Origin: Candidatus Avedoeria danica
GTDB lineage: Bacteria; Chloroflexota; Anaerolineae; Epilineales; Epilineaceae
NCBI GenBank assembly: GCA_016703025.1
Contig: JADJCV010000004.1
Span: forward strand, 2,359,501-2,423,500
Length of the DNA: 64,000 nt
Reading direction: 5' to 3'
Part shown: positions 34,197-42,998 of the stretch, in pieces
Numbering within the stretch: the first letter of the stretch is position 1
How the letters are laid out: each line of letters opens with the position of its first letter
The notes under the pieces: generated by a model
What the model saw: the letters and a program-made list of their open reading frames with translations, nothing else
The model's database searches: none
Told to the model about the DNA's origin: nothing
Position numbers and translations under genes: made by a program

Positions 34197-35834
34197 CTAG
34201 TAGTCCATCTCCCCAGGCCCGTCCGTGTGCGGCTTCTCCTTCTCCGGAGCGTCCGCGATGAGGGCCTCGGTCGTCAGGATCATCGATGCGATGGAGGCGG
34301 CGTTCTCGACCGCGGCGCGGGTCACCTTGGCCGGGTCGATAATGCCCTTGTCCATCATGTCGATGTACTCGCCGGAGAGGACGTTGTAGCCCAGCGTGTG
34401 CGACTTCTTGGAAGCGCTCTGGCGCAGGATCTCCTCGACGATCACCGCCCCGTCGCCGCCGGCGTTCTTGACCAGCTGCTTGACGGGCTCGGCCAGCGAG
34501 TGAAGGACGATCCGCACGCCGGTGGCCTCGTCGGAACCCGTCGGGACGTCGATCTTGGCCAGCGCCTTGCGGGCGTGCAGCAGCGTCACGCCGCCGCCGG
34601 GCACGATGCCCTCCTCGACCGCGGCGCGCGTGGCCGAGAGCGCGTCCTCGACGCGGTGCTTCTTCTCCTTGAGCTCGACCTCGGTGGCGGCGCCGACGCG
34701 GATGATCGCCACGCCGCCGGCCATCTTGGCCAGGCGCTCCTGGAGCTTCTCCTTGTCGTAGTCGCTGGTGGTCGTGTCGATCTGGGCGCGGATCTGGTCG
34801 ATGCGGCCCTTGATCGCCGCCGCGTCGCCCCGGCCCTCGATGATCGTCGTGTCGTCCTTCGTGCTGACGATCTTGCCGGCGCGGCCGAGGTCGCGCAGCG
34901 TGGCGCTCTCGAGCTTCTTGCCGATGTCGTCCGAGATCACCGTGGCGCCGGTGAGGGCCGCGATGTCCTGGAGCATCGCCTTGCGGCGGTCGCCGAAGCC
35001 GGGGGCCTTGACGGCCAGGCAGTTGAAGATGCCGCGCAGCTTGTTCAGCACGAGCGTCGCCAACGCCTCGCCGTCCACATCCTCGGCGATGACGACGAGG
35101 TCGCGCTTGCCGGTCTGGACGAGCTGCTCCATGAGGGGCACGAGGTCAGCGGCGGCGCTGATCTTCTTGTCCGTCACCAGGACGTAGGGCTCGTCGATGA
35201 CGGACTCCATCGTCTCGGCATTCGACATGAAGTACGCGCTGATGTAGCCGCGGTCGAACTCCATGCCCTCGACGTACTCGGTCTCGAACTCGAGCAGCCG
35301 GGACTCCTCGACGGTGATCACGCCGTCCTTGCCGACCTTGTCCATCACGTCGGCGATCAGGTTGCCGATGTGGTCGTCGTGCGCGCTGATCGAGGCGATG
35401 TGGGCGATGTCGTCGCGGCCCTCGACGGGACGGCTGATCTTCTTGATCTCGGCGACGATCGCGGCCGTGGCCAAGTCGATGCCGCGCTTGATCTGCATCG
35501 GGTTCGCGCCGGCGGCGACGTTGCGCAGGCCCTCGGTCACCATCGCCTGCGCCAGCACCGTGGCCGTCGTCGTGCCGTCGCCGGCAACGTCGTTCGTCCG
35601 CATCGCGGCTTCCTTGAACAGCTGCGCGCCCATGTTGGCCCACGGGTCGGTCAGCTCGATCTCCTTGGCCACCGTCACGCCGTCATGGGTGACGGTCGGC
35701 GAGCCGAACTTGCGTGCCAGCGCCACGTTGCGGCCCTTGGGGCCGAGCGTCGTCTTGACGGCGTTGGCGACGATGTCGACGCCTTCCTTCAGGCCGCGGC
35801 GGGCGGCCTCGTTGAACACCAGGATCTTGGCCAT
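34197..35834 (-). CDS. groEL: Chaperonin GroEL (Hsp60)
   Basis: 545-residue group I chaperonin, full length. Signatures: KTTLGPKGRNV, the ATP-binding DGVTVAKEI, NDVAGDGTTTATVLAQA, VKAPGFGDRR, and EEGIVPGGGV near 400. It folds client proteins in the cytoplasm with GroES. The C-terminus ends ALIADAPEKEKPHTDGPGEMDY and lacks the usual Gly-Gly-Met tail found in most GroELs. It is 88 bases downstream of groES in an operon whose promoter carries a candidate CIRCE-like site. Confidence 0.97.
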   Translation of the reverse strand: MAKILVFNEAARRGLKEGVDIVANAVKTTLGPKGRNVALARKFGSPTVTHDGVTVAKEIELTDPWANMGAQLFKEAAMRTNDVAGDGTTTATVLAQAMVTEGLRNVAAGANPMQIKRGIDLATAAIVAEIKKISRPVEGRDDIAHIASISAHDDHIGNLIADVMDKVGKDGVITVEESRLLEFETEYVEGMEFDRGYISAYFMSNAETMESVIDEPYVLVTDKKISAAADLVPLMEQLVQTGKRDLVVIAEDVDGEALATLVLNKLRGIFNCLAVKAPGFGDRRKAMLQDIAALTGATVISDDIGKKLESATLRDLGRAGKIVSTKDDTTIIEGRGDAAAIKGRIDQIRAQIDTTTSDYDKEKLQERLAKMAGGVAIIRVGAATEVELKEKKHRVEDALSATRAAVEEGIVPGGGVTLLHARKALAKIDVPTGSDEATGVRIVLHSLAEPVKQLVKNAGGDGAVIVEEILRQSASKKSHTLGYNVLSGEYIDMMDKGIIDPAKVTRAAVENAASIASMILTTEALIADAPEKEKPHTDGPGEMDY

Positions 35835-35922
35835 GTATGCAGTCTCCTTCGAGAATCGATCGGGCGGTCGTGACTGAGAGTGGGGATTGAGCGTGCGGAC
35901 GGAAGTGGGCGCGACGGGTGCG

Positions 35923-36222
35923 CTAGCTGGCCACGCGGGCCAGGATGTCCTTCTCGCTCAGCACGAGGTACTTCTTGTCGTCGATCTTGAACTGGGTGCC
36001 CGAGTACTGGGCGTAGAGGACGACGTCGCCCACCTTGACGTCCATCGGGATCCGCTTGGTCCCGTCCTCGTCCAGCCGGCCCGGCCCGACGGCCATGATC
36101 GTCCCGCGCTGCGGGCGCTCCTTGGCGCTCTCGGGCAGGACGATGCCGCTGGCGGTCACCTCTTCCTGTTCGATCGGCTCGACGATCACGCGGTCGCCCA
36201 GCGGCTGCAAGTTCATGCCCAT
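35923..36222 (-). CDS. groES: Co-chaperonin GroES (Hsp10)
   Basis: 99-residue GroES with LQPLGDRVIVEP, the mobile-loop sequence EEVTASGIVLPESAKERPQ, and VLYAQYSGTQFKIDDKKYLVLSEKDILA. It caps GroEL. An AGGAGG site lies about 12 bases before the ATG at 36222; an ATG two codons on (36216) is also reasonable and is closer to the usual family start MNLQPLGDR. The operon promoter is at 36403-36430. Confidence 0.95.
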   Translation of the reverse strand: MGMNLQPLGDRVIVEPIEQEEVTASGIVLPESAKERPQRGTIMAVGPGRLDEDGTKRIPMDVKVGDVVLYAQYSGTQFKIDDKKYLVLSEKDILARVAS

Positions 36223-36359
36223 AGCGTGCCATGCCTCCTAGTAGATCGGATTCGATTTGCGATTTGCGGGTTGCGCCGGTCGCACGTGCGCCGGCCGCCG
36301 GACGCAGCCGACGTCGACGACGCGGCGGCGATGTCCGTTACGGGTGGCGATCGACCGCG

Positions 36360-36386
36360 TTAGCAGTCGCGGCCCGGGTTTGCCAG
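36360..36386 (-). promoter_or_regulatory. Candidate degenerate CIRCE (HrcA) operator
   Basis: TTAGCAGTC, a 9-base gap and GTTTGCCAG match the CIRCE consensus (TTAGCACTC-N9-GAGTGCTAA) at 13 of 18 positions with the exact spacer; the first half matches at 8 of 9. It lies just downstream of the predicted groESL transcription start near 36396, where CIRCE operators act. The weak second half leaves doubt. Confidence 0.4.
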
Positions 36387-36402
36387 CCGCCCAGGCGGGG
36401 AG

Positions 36403-36430
36403 AGTATAGTGCGGAGCCCGAATCGAACAA
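36403..36430 (-). promoter_or_regulatory. Sigma70-type promoter of groESL
   Basis: On the minus strand TTGTTC (36430-36425), a 16-base spacer and TATACT (36408-36403). It lies about 180 bases upstream of groES, and the candidate CIRCE-like site lies just downstream of it. Confidence 0.65.
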
Positions 36431-36472
36431 GGTGCGGGCGATTAGACGTCCGTTAGAGGATCGCGAATTCCG

Positions 36473-36503
36473 TGTATGGGCACCCCTTGTGGGTGCCCTT
36501 ACG
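36473..36503. repeat. Short palindrome, GTAGGGGCACCCC family
   Basis: Inverted repeat TGTATGGGCACCCC..GGGTGCCCTTACG. Matches the repeats at 57436 and 57485 at nearly every position of the core GGGCACCCCTTGTGGGTGCCC. It overlaps the stop codon of the TPR gene, as other members of the family overlap gene ends. Confidence 0.8.
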
Positions 36504-37650
36504 GCCCCTCCTCGAACGAGCACAGCTTCATCCCCTCGTGCGCCGGCTGCGACGTGCTGTCCTCTGCGAGCGCCTTCTCGAACCACGGCCTGGCTTCGTC
36601 GCAGCGGTCCTGGAAGGCGAGCGCGAAGCCGAGCAGGTAGTAGAAGTCCACCTGCTGCGCGCCGAGTTCGATCGCGCGCTCGAGGTGGTGGGCGGCTTCT
36701 TCCCAGTGCTTGGCGGCGTACGCCGTCCAGCCCATGTGGCCGTGGCCGGGCGCGTAGTCGTCGTCGGCCTTCACGGCGCGCTCGAAGCGCGACTCGGCGG
36801 CGTCGATGTCGCCGGCGTCGTAGTCCAGCAGCCCAAGGTTGTCCCAGCCGATCGGGTCGCTCGGATCGATCTCCGTGGCGGTCTTGAACGCCTCGCGTGC
36901 CGCGGCCACATCGCCGCCGAAGCGGTGGATGCGGCCGATGTCGATCAGGAACAGCGTGTTCCGCGGCTCGAGCTCCGCCGCCCGCCGGTAGTGCTCCAGC
37001 GCCGTCGCCGACGCGCCACGCGCCTCCCACGCCATCCCGAGCGCCCGCGCCGCGTACGCGTCGTCCGGCCCGCGCTCGACGGCCTTCTCCGCCTCGGCCA
37101 ACGCGGGGTCCCACCGGCCGGCTCCGGCGTACGCCTCAGCCAGCGCCGCACGGCCGCCGGGGTTGTCTGGATCGAGGTCGACGGCCTTCAACGCAGCGTC
37201 GATCGCGCCCTCGGAGTCGCCGCCCCAGTCCAGCGCCACGGCCAGCGCGGCCTGCGCGTCGCTGGCGTCCGGCGCCGCCGCGACGGCCGTCGCCGCCGCA
37301 TCGGCCGCGTCCGCGTACCGTCGGCGCGCCGCCAGCCGCCGCACGCGCGCCAACGCCACGTCGGCCCGCGTCGGGTCGATCGCCTGCGCCGTGGCCCACG
37401 CCGCGAGCGCCTCGCTCTGCCGCCCGGCCGTGCGCGCGGCCTCGGCCGTCGCCAGCGTCACCGGGAGCGGCGGCGTCGAGGTCGGGCCGGGGGTGGGCGA
37501 CGGCAGGTAGCGCGAGATCGCATTGCGGACGATCGTCGGTCGCTCGCGCAGGTAGATGGCGCCCGCCAAAAGCACCAGCGCGGCCACGAGGGGCCAGCGG
37601 CGGGGCTTGCGGCGGTGGGGGTCGCGGGGGGCATCGGGGGAGAAGAACAC
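36499..37650 (-). CDS. Membrane-anchored TPR protein
   Basis: 383 residues. A basic N-terminus and one transmembrane helix (about 20-38) lead into a Thr/Pro linker (about 48-62) and a solenoid of about eight tetratricopeptide repeats, e.g. LARVRRLAARRRYADAADAA, ALAEAYAGAGRWDPALAEAE, AWEARGASATALEHYRRAAE, DNLGLLDYDAGDIDAAESR. The fold suggests a scaffold for protein complexes, facing outside if the helix acts as an anchor with cytoplasmic N-terminus. The stop lies within a dispersed palindrome. Confidence 0.82.
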   Translation of the reverse strand: MFFSPDAPRDPHRRKPRRWPLVAALVLLAGAIYLRERPTIVRNAISRYLPSPTPGPTSTPPLPVTLATAEAARTAGRQSEALAAWATAQAIDPTRADVALARVRRLAARRRYADAADAAATAVAAAPDASDAQAALAVALDWGGDSEGAIDAALKAVDLDPDNPGGRAALAEAYAGAGRWDPALAEAEKAVERGPDDAYAARALGMAWEARGASATALEHYRRAAELEPRNTLFLIDIGRIHRFGGDVAAAREAFKTATEIDPSDPIGWDNLGLLDYDAGDIDAAESRFERAVKADDDYAPGHGHMGWTAYAAKHWEEAAHHLERAIELGAQQVDFYYLLGFALAFQDRCDEARPWFEKALAEDSTSQPAHEGMKLCSFEEGP

Positions 37651-37713
37651 GGCGGGCGATGGTAGCGGGGGGTGGGGGTGGGGGGCAAGGCTGGTTCGGC
37701 CGACCCAGTCGAC

Positions 37714-37753
37714 GGTAGGACGACGAGCAGACCGAATCGCCCGTCGTCCTGCC
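37714..37753. terminator. Hairpin upstream of TPR gene
   Basis: A 12-base inverted repeat with one mismatch (GGTAGGACGACG at 37714 and CGTCGTCCTGCC at 37742) and a 16-base loop. It lies about 140 bases downstream of the DUF2231 gene stop. Between 37651 and 37890 there is otherwise nothing recognised. Confidence 0.35.
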
Positions 37754-37890
37754 CGCTATATCAATCCCCTGCGGTCGCCGACTTCACCCAACCGCGCGCC
37801 GCGAAGGTCACGAACGCCGGTCAGCGATGCGTTTCAGCCGCCAAGGACCACGGATCGGCGTACAGGGCGACATGACCCCGTCGCCCTTCG

Positions 37891-38430
37891 TCAGTCGTCG
37901 TCGTCGTCCTCATCCTCATCGTCCGCGTCCTCGTCTCCCGCCTCATCCTCGTCCCCGCCCTCCGCCGCCGCCGGATCCGGCGTGGCGTACGCGCTCGCGG
38001 CGCCGTGCTCGTAGACCAGCGCGCCGCCCGAGTGGCCCACCTCGTAGCCGAACCAGACGAGGGCGAGCGCAGCCACCGGCGCGACGCTGCGCGCGACCTG
38101 ACCGGGCTTGCCCTTCACAAGGCCGACGAGAACGATCGCGGCGGTGAGCAGCGCCAGGTTGCGGAACAGCTCGCCCTCCTCCTCATGCTCGTCCACGAAC
38201 CGGTCGCCGATGACCTCCTCGACCTTCTCGCCCGACTCCTCGCCGGTGTACGTCGCGGCGAATGCCGAGATCGCCAGCAGCACCGAGAAGGCCGCGGCGA
38301 TGCCCCAGGCGGTCCGCACGGCCATGCCGCGACGGACCGCGAAGAATGCGCCGAGGAGCACGACCGGCTGGAGGACCATCAGCACGATCGGAAAATGGAC
38401 GACGGCAGGGTGGAGCGGATCGGGATACAT
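37891..38430 (-). CDS. DUF2231 membrane protein with acidic tail
   Basis: 179 residues with four transmembrane helices. The start (MYPDPLHPAVVHFPIVLMVL) matches the HPxxVHFP signature of the DUF2231 family, whose His residues have been suggested as heme or metal ligands. The C-terminal 45 residues are extremely Asp/Glu-rich (GDEDEAGDEDADDEDE) and probably disordered. AGGAG lies 12 bases before the ATG at 38430. Function unknown; often seen near respiration genes in other genomes, but not here. Confidence 0.8.
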   Translation of the reverse strand: MYPDPLHPAVVHFPIVLMVLQPVVLLGAFFAVRRGMAVRTAWGIAAAFSVLLAISAFAATYTGEESGEKVEEVIGDRFVDEHEEEGELFRNLALLTAAIVLVGLVKGKPGQVARSVAPVAALALVWFGYEVGHSGGALVYEHGAASAYATPDPAAAEGGDEDEAGDEDADDEDEDDDDD

Positions 38431-38495
38431 CTTCGCGGGACTCCTGTGAATAGCGCGGATCAGGCGTTTGGGCCGAGAGTATGCGCCCCAACCCA

Positions 38496-38524
38496 TGGAC
38501 ACGGCCAGTACCGGACGATATAAT
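38496..38524 (+). promoter_or_regulatory. Near-consensus sigma70 promoter of NHL gene
   Basis: TGGACA (38496-38501), 17 bases, TATAAT (38519-38524): 11 of 12 consensus positions. Transcription would start near 38531, giving a leader of about 230 bases before the chosen ATG at 38765. Lies in the 334-base gap between the divergent DUF2231 and NHL genes. Confidence 0.75.
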
Positions 38525-38764
38525 GGCACGCGCTTGTGTCAACGCCACGCCGGCGCGGGCATGGGACAGGGGGGAAGCGAGGCGGACACGGGCGGCGCGA
38601 AGGGCAGCGGTGAAGGCAAACGACCTCACACCGCGGCCGAACGCACCGTCGGAGTCCACTTCGCAGACGTTCGATCGCCGCCACGACCGCCCGAATGCGG
38701 GCTTGGCTTGGCCCCCGGTCCCGTTTCCGTTTGCCGTCTGGGCGCCAGGACCGATCGAGCGATC

Positions 38765-41152
38765 ATGCCCCATCTGCGACCGCCGGACCCGTCGGCCCGC
38801 GGCGATGCAGCCCCCACTGTAGGGCACGCTGCCTCCCGCCCCCACCGACCGCGACAGCGCCAGCGCCATGCGCGGGTGCTGGCGGCGCTGGCTACGTGCA
38901 TCCCTGTGGCGGCGGGCGCGTGGTGGGGCTCGGCGGCGGTGCAGGCCGATCCCATTCTGCCGCCCATCCACCTCGACTCGCTCGGGATCGTGCCCCCGAT
39001 CGGCCAGTTGAACGACCCGCACGGGATCGCCGCCAGCCACGGCGAGGACGGACGGTTCTACGTCGTTGACGGCGCCAACGCCCGCGTCCAGGTCTTCAGC
39101 CCGAGCGCCCTGCCCCTCGGCGAGCTCGGCCGCCGCGGCGACGCGGTCGGGCGCGGCGAGCTCTGGCAGCCGGCGGATGTCGCGGTCAGCCCGGACGGGA
39201 AGTTCGTCTACGTCGTCGACCGCGGTACGCGCAAGGTGATCCGGTTCACGCCCGAGCTTTGCCTGCCGCCCGAGAACCGCCCGAGCTGCGCCTCGGGCAG
39301 CTGGGGCGGCCGCGGCCGCGGCAACACGCTCTTCGAGTCGCCCGTCGGCCTGGCGACGGACCGGCAGGGCCGCGTGTACGTCGTCGATCAGGCGACGGAC
39401 GAGGTCAAGGTGTTCGACAGCGAGGGCACGCACGTGACCACGTTCGGCGGCTCGGGCAACGGCAACGGCCAGCTGCTCCAGCCGACGGATGTCGACGTGG
39501 CGCCCGACGGCACGGTCTGGGTGGCCGACCGGGACAACGACCGCGTGGTGGCGTTCAAGCCGAACGGCGAGTACCAGAGCACGTTCCGCGGCGCGCAGCA
39601 GTCGATGTTCCATCCGGACGGCATCGCGGTCGGTCCGAACGGGCAGATGCTCGTCGTTGACCAGACGCCGGCGGAGGGCGAGCCGCGGGTCACGTGGTAC
39701 GACAAGGGCCGGCTGGCGTGGCAGATCGAGCTCACCGGCGGTCCGGACATCGACCGCGGCGCCCCGATCGCGGGCGGCGTGGCGTTCCTGTCCGACGGGC
39801 GCGGGATCGTCGCCCACCCCCGCTCCCTCGAGTACAGCCTCTACCTGGCGAACGCCGACAGCTCGTTCATGCCGTTCGCGCTGCGCGGCCAGGAGCGGAA
39901 GCAGTTCGATCTGCCGACGGATGTCGCGCTCGACCCGCAGTTCTATGTGGTGGCGGACAAGGGCAACGGACGCGTCCTGATCATGAACCCCCAGAGCGGC
40001 GAGTCCGACGTCATGCTCGGCGGCCTCTACCAGCAGACGGTCGGCATGCTCGAGCCGACGGCCGTTGCCGTCTGGCGGACCGGCCCGGCGTGGGCCGACG
40101 CGCGGATCTACATCGCCGACCCGGCGCGCCATTCCGTGTTCGTCGTCCGGCCCGATGGCCAGGTGATCGACCGGTGGGGGTCGGGCGAGCCGCGGCGGGA
40201 CCCGGAAGGGTTCGCCGAACCCATCGACCTGGCGGTCGGGCCGACGGGCGAGGTGTTCGTTGCCGACAAAGGCAACGGGCGCATCGTCCGCCGCAGTCCG
40301 GACGGACGTTTACTCGGCCTCGTCGGTGAGCCCGGCGACCTTCCTGGCCAGCTTCGCTACCCGATCGCCGTGACCGTCGGGCCGGACGGGCTGGTCTACA
40401 CGCTTGAGTTCGGCAAGTCCCGGGTACAGGCGTTCACCACCGACGGCAAGCCAGCCCATGTCTGGCCCGGCGCCAGCCTGCCCGTCCAAGCCGAGCTCGG
40501 CCTGCCGTGGAACCCCGTGGCCCTCGCCGCCGACGACCGTTTCGTCTACATCCTCGAGAACGACCAGCGCGAGCACGTCCGGGTGCAGGTCTTCCAGCCC
40601 CGGCTTGACGCCCAGGTCATCGGCGACGTCGTCGCCACGTTCGGCACCGAGCCCGGCCCGAACGCCGGTCAGCTCTGGAACCCGCTCGGCCTTTCCGCCG
40701 GCGACGGCAAGATCCTCATCGCCGACGCCGGCAACAACCGCGTCGAGCTCTTCGGCTGGGACGACGGCCACGTGATCCCGCCGACGGACGGCCCGGACAC
40801 GCCGACACCGTCGGACACGCCCACATCGCCCCCGACCGCAACGCCCGACGTCGCGCCGCCGACCGAGACCCCAACGGCAACGCCCAGCGACGCGCCGAGC
40901 GCAACGCCGACGGGCCGACCGACCGACCCCGTGCCGTCGGCCACGACGCCGCCCGTCGGATCCGCGACGCCGACCGCGTCGCCCCCGCCCGACACCGCGA
41001 CACCCACCGCCACCCTCGGGACGCCCTCGGCCAGCCCGCCGCGGCCGAGCGAGTCGGCCAGCCGGACGCCGACGGTCACCGCGACGCGGGACGCGGGGCT
41101 GACGGTGCGGTTGTTCCTGCCGCGGGCGTATCGGGTGTACCGGGGGCGCTGA
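38765..41152 (+). CDS. Secreted NHL-repeat beta-propeller protein
   Basis: 795 residues. A long basic N-terminus and signal peptide (VLAALATCIPVAAGAWWG, cleavage near VQADP) precede NHL repeats: PADVAVSPDGKFVYVVD, VGLATDRQGRVYVVD, TDVDVAPDGTVWVADRDNDRV, GIAVGPNGQMLVVD, DLAVGPTGEVFVADKGNGRI, LGLSAGDGKILIADAGNNRV. A Thr/Pro/Ser linker of about 95 residues follows and the chain ends TVRLFLPRAYRVYRGR, again with a Leu-Pro motif and basic tail. The start is uncertain because the frame is open to 38468; this ATG gives the best signal peptide. Binding partner unknown. Confidence 0.82.
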   Translation: MPHLRPPDPSARGDAAPTVGHAASRPHRPRQRQRHARVLAALATCIPVAAGAWWGSAAVQADPILPPIHLDSLGIVPPIGQLNDPHGIAASHGEDGRFYVVDGANARVQVFSPSALPLGELGRRGDAVGRGELWQPADVAVSPDGKFVYVVDRGTRKVIRFTPELCLPPENRPSCASGSWGGRGRGNTLFESPVGLATDRQGRVYVVDQATDEVKVFDSEGTHVTTFGGSGNGNGQLLQPTDVDVAPDGTVWVADRDNDRVVAFKPNGEYQSTFRGAQQSMFHPDGIAVGPNGQMLVVDQTPAEGEPRVTWYDKGRLAWQIELTGGPDIDRGAPIAGGVAFLSDGRGIVAHPRSLEYSLYLANADSSFMPFALRGQERKQFDLPTDVALDPQFYVVADKGNGRVLIMNPQSGESDVMLGGLYQQTVGMLEPTAVAVWRTGPAWADARIYIADPARHSVFVVRPDGQVIDRWGSGEPRRDPEGFAEPIDLAVGPTGEVFVADKGNGRIVRRSPDGRLLGLVGEPGDLPGQLRYPIAVTVGPDGLVYTLEFGKSRVQAFTTDGKPAHVWPGASLPVQAELGLPWNPVALAADDRFVYILENDQREHVRVQVFQPRLDAQVIGDVVATFGTEPGPNAGQLWNPLGLSAGDGKILIADAGNNRVELFGWDDGHVIPPTDGPDTPTPSDTPTSPPTATPDVAPPTETPTATPSDAPSATPTGRPTDPVPSATTPPVGSATPTASPPPDTATPTATLGTPSASPPRPSESASRTPTVTATRDAGLTVRLFLPRAYRVYRGR

Positions 41153-41169
41153 TCGGGGTCACGGGCCTG

Positions 41170-41721
41170 CTACCCCTCGTCCAACAACCCCGCCAGCGCC
41201 ACGATGACGATCCGCCCACCCTCGACGTCGATGCTTTCGATCACGTCCCCGATCATCGGCACGAGCACCTGCCGCTCGCCCCGCACCACCAGGATGTCGC
41301 TCGCGCCGGCGTTCATGAGGTCGACGACGCGGCCGACCGGGTCGCCGTTCGTCGTGACGACGGCCAGGCCGATCAGGTCGTGCGGGTAGTAGCTGTCGTC
41401 TTCGTCCAGCGGCACGGCGTCCGACGTCGGGACGTAGACGGACAGGCCGCACAGGGCGGCGGCATCGTCGCGGTCCGCGGCGCCGCCGAAGCGGACGAGG
41501 AGGCGCCGGTCGTGCGACCGGACGGTGTCGATCGTCACCGGACCGGGCGGCTCGCTGCGCGCGAGGTCCGGGCCGGCCACCCAGACCGTCCCCCCGGGCT
41601 TGAACCGCGCCTCGGGGTGATCGGTCAGGATGTCGACCTGGACCTCGCCGTGCAGACCATGAGGCCGCCGGATCAGACCGACGGCGATGTACTCGGGGCG
41701 ATCCGCGCGCGCAGCGGTCAT
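41170..41721 (-). CDS. rimM: Ribosome maturation factor RimM
   Basis: 183-residue RimM with the N-terminal IAVGLIRRPHGLHGEVQV and the PRC-barrel segment YYPHDLIGLAVVT, VGRVVDLMNAGASDILVV. RimM assists assembly of the 30S head, particularly around S19. It is the last gene of ffh-rpsP-khpA-rimM, a common order although trmD and rplS do not follow here. The C-terminus is short and ends in LAGLLDEG. Confidence 0.94.
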   Translation of the reverse strand: MTAARADRPEYIAVGLIRRPHGLHGEVQVDILTDHPEARFKPGGTVWVAGPDLARSEPPGPVTIDTVRSHDRRLLVRFGGAADRDDAAALCGLSVYVPTSDAVPLDEDDSYYPHDLIGLAVVTTNGDPVGRVVDLMNAGASDILVVRGERQVLVPMIGDVIESIDVEGGRIVIVALAGLLDEG

Positions 41722-41770
41722 CGCGCCGACCGGACGCGACGCCCGGACGCCGCGCGCGCCACCGCGCCGT

Positions 41771-42007
41771 TCAATCGACGATCTCGAGCCGCCACCGCTC
41801 GCCGTCGGCCGCCGCCGTCAGGAGCGACCGCACCGCAGTGGCCACCCGACCGTCGCGGCCGATCACGCGCCCCATGTCCTCGGGATCGACCTTCAGCCGG
41901 ACGTAGTGCGTCCGGCCCTTCGAGAACGACGAGACCTCGATGGCCTCCGGCTTCTCGGCCAGCGCCGTGGCGATCGTGCGAACGAGCTCGGTCATTTCGG
42001 CGCCCAT
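41771..42007 (-). CDS. khpA: KH-domain RNA-binding protein KhpA
   Basis: 78-residue single KH domain with the GxxG loop GRVIGRDGR, preceded by VRLKVDPEDM. KhpA binds RNA, often with KhpB, and lies between rpsP and rimM in many bacteria. Start at 42007 is one base after the rpsP stop; an alternative ATG is at 41995. Confidence 0.92.
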   Translation of the reverse strand: MGAEMTELVRTIATALAEKPEAIEVSSFSKGRTHYVRLKVDPEDMGRVIGRDGRVATAVRSLLTAAADGERWRLEIVD

Positions 42008-42008
42008 C

Positions 42009-42980
42009 TCAGCCCGCCTGACCGATCCGCTCCCGAATCTCCTCGACCGCCTTCGCCCCGATGCCCGGCAGTGCCAGCGCCGCGTCGTCGCCCTCGGCCA
42101 GCAGCGCGTTCAACGCCGCGGCGGTGGTCACGCCGGCGTCGGCAAGCGCCTTCTCGATGCGGGACGAGAGGCCGAGCGCCGCCAGCTCGCCCGTCGCGGC
42201 GACCGCTTCGGCCGGCGCTGCCTCGTCCTCGCCCGACACGGCGTCGGCCAAGGCCTCCGTCACATCGGCAGCCTTCTCGACGACAGCCTCGGCCGCGTCG
42301 GAGACGACATCGGCGACGACATGGGCGGCCTTCTTGGCGCCCTCGACGACCGTGTGCGCCGCCTTCTTGGCCCCCTCGACGACGGGATCCGCGGCATCGG
42401 CGACGACGTGCGCCGCCTTCTTGGCGCCTTCGACGACATCCTCGACCACGGGCGCGGCCGCGTCGCTCACGACGTCGACGGCGTGCTCGATCGCGTCGCC
42501 GGCCTTCTCCAACGCGGCCCCGGCCGCGTCGATCGCGGGCGCAGCAGCTGCGGCAGCGGCGGCGGCGGTGTGCTTGGCGCGGTCGAGGAGCGAGGCGTCC
42601 TCGGCCGGCACGTCGGCCACGGACGCGGCCTTGGTGGCCTTGCCGCGGGCCGGCTTGGCCTCGGCCTTCGGCGCTGCAGCCTCCGGGACCGGGGCGACCA
42701 AGCTGTCGATGCTGGCGCCGCCGTGGATCTTCTTCACCTTGTCGGCCAAGCCGAGCTTGGTGAAGAAGCGCTCGACCGGGCCGCTCGGCTGGGCGCCGAC
42801 GCTCAGCCAGTGCAGCGCACGCGCTTCCTTGATGACCACCGTCGGCGGGTCCGTGCGGGGGTCGTAGTGCCCGATCGTCTCGATGAATCGGCCGTCGCGC
42901 GGTGAGCGCTGGTCGGCCACGACGATGCGGTAGCTGGGCTTCTTCTTGGCGCCGACACGGCGCAGGCGGATGCGAACCAT
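42009..42980 (-). CDS. rpsP: 30S ribosomal protein S16 with long C-terminal HhH extension
   Basis: 323 residues, of which the first 85 or so are normal bS16 (MVRIRLRRVGAKKKPSYRI, GHYDPRTDPPTVVI, GAQPSGPVERFFTKLGL). Bacterial S16 is usually 75-95 residues. The remaining 235 residues comprise an Ala/Lys-rich amphipathic repeat (four or so copies of VVEGAKKAAHVVADA) and a final domain with LSSRIEKALADAGVTTAAAL ... LPGIGAKAVEEIRERIG, a helix-hairpin-helix like the RNA polymerase alpha C-terminal domain. Position between ffh and khpA is normal for rpsP. No frameshift or stop is needed to form the fusion. Confidence 0.93.
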   Translation of the reverse strand: MVRIRLRRVGAKKKPSYRIVVADQRSPRDGRFIETIGHYDPRTDPPTVVIKEARALHWLSVGAQPSGPVERFFTKLGLADKVKKIHGGASIDSLVAPVPEAAAPKAEAKPARGKATKAASVADVPAEDASLLDRAKHTAAAAAAAAAPAIDAAGAALEKAGDAIEHAVDVVSDAAAPVVEDVVEGAKKAAHVVADAADPVVEGAKKAAHTVVEGAKKAAHVVADVVSDAAEAVVEKAADVTEALADAVSGEDEAAPAEAVAATGELAALGLSSRIEKALADAGVTTAAALNALLAEGDDAALALPGIGAKAVEEIRERIGQAG

Positions 42981-42998
42981 CTGTGTGAGCTCCTCTCG

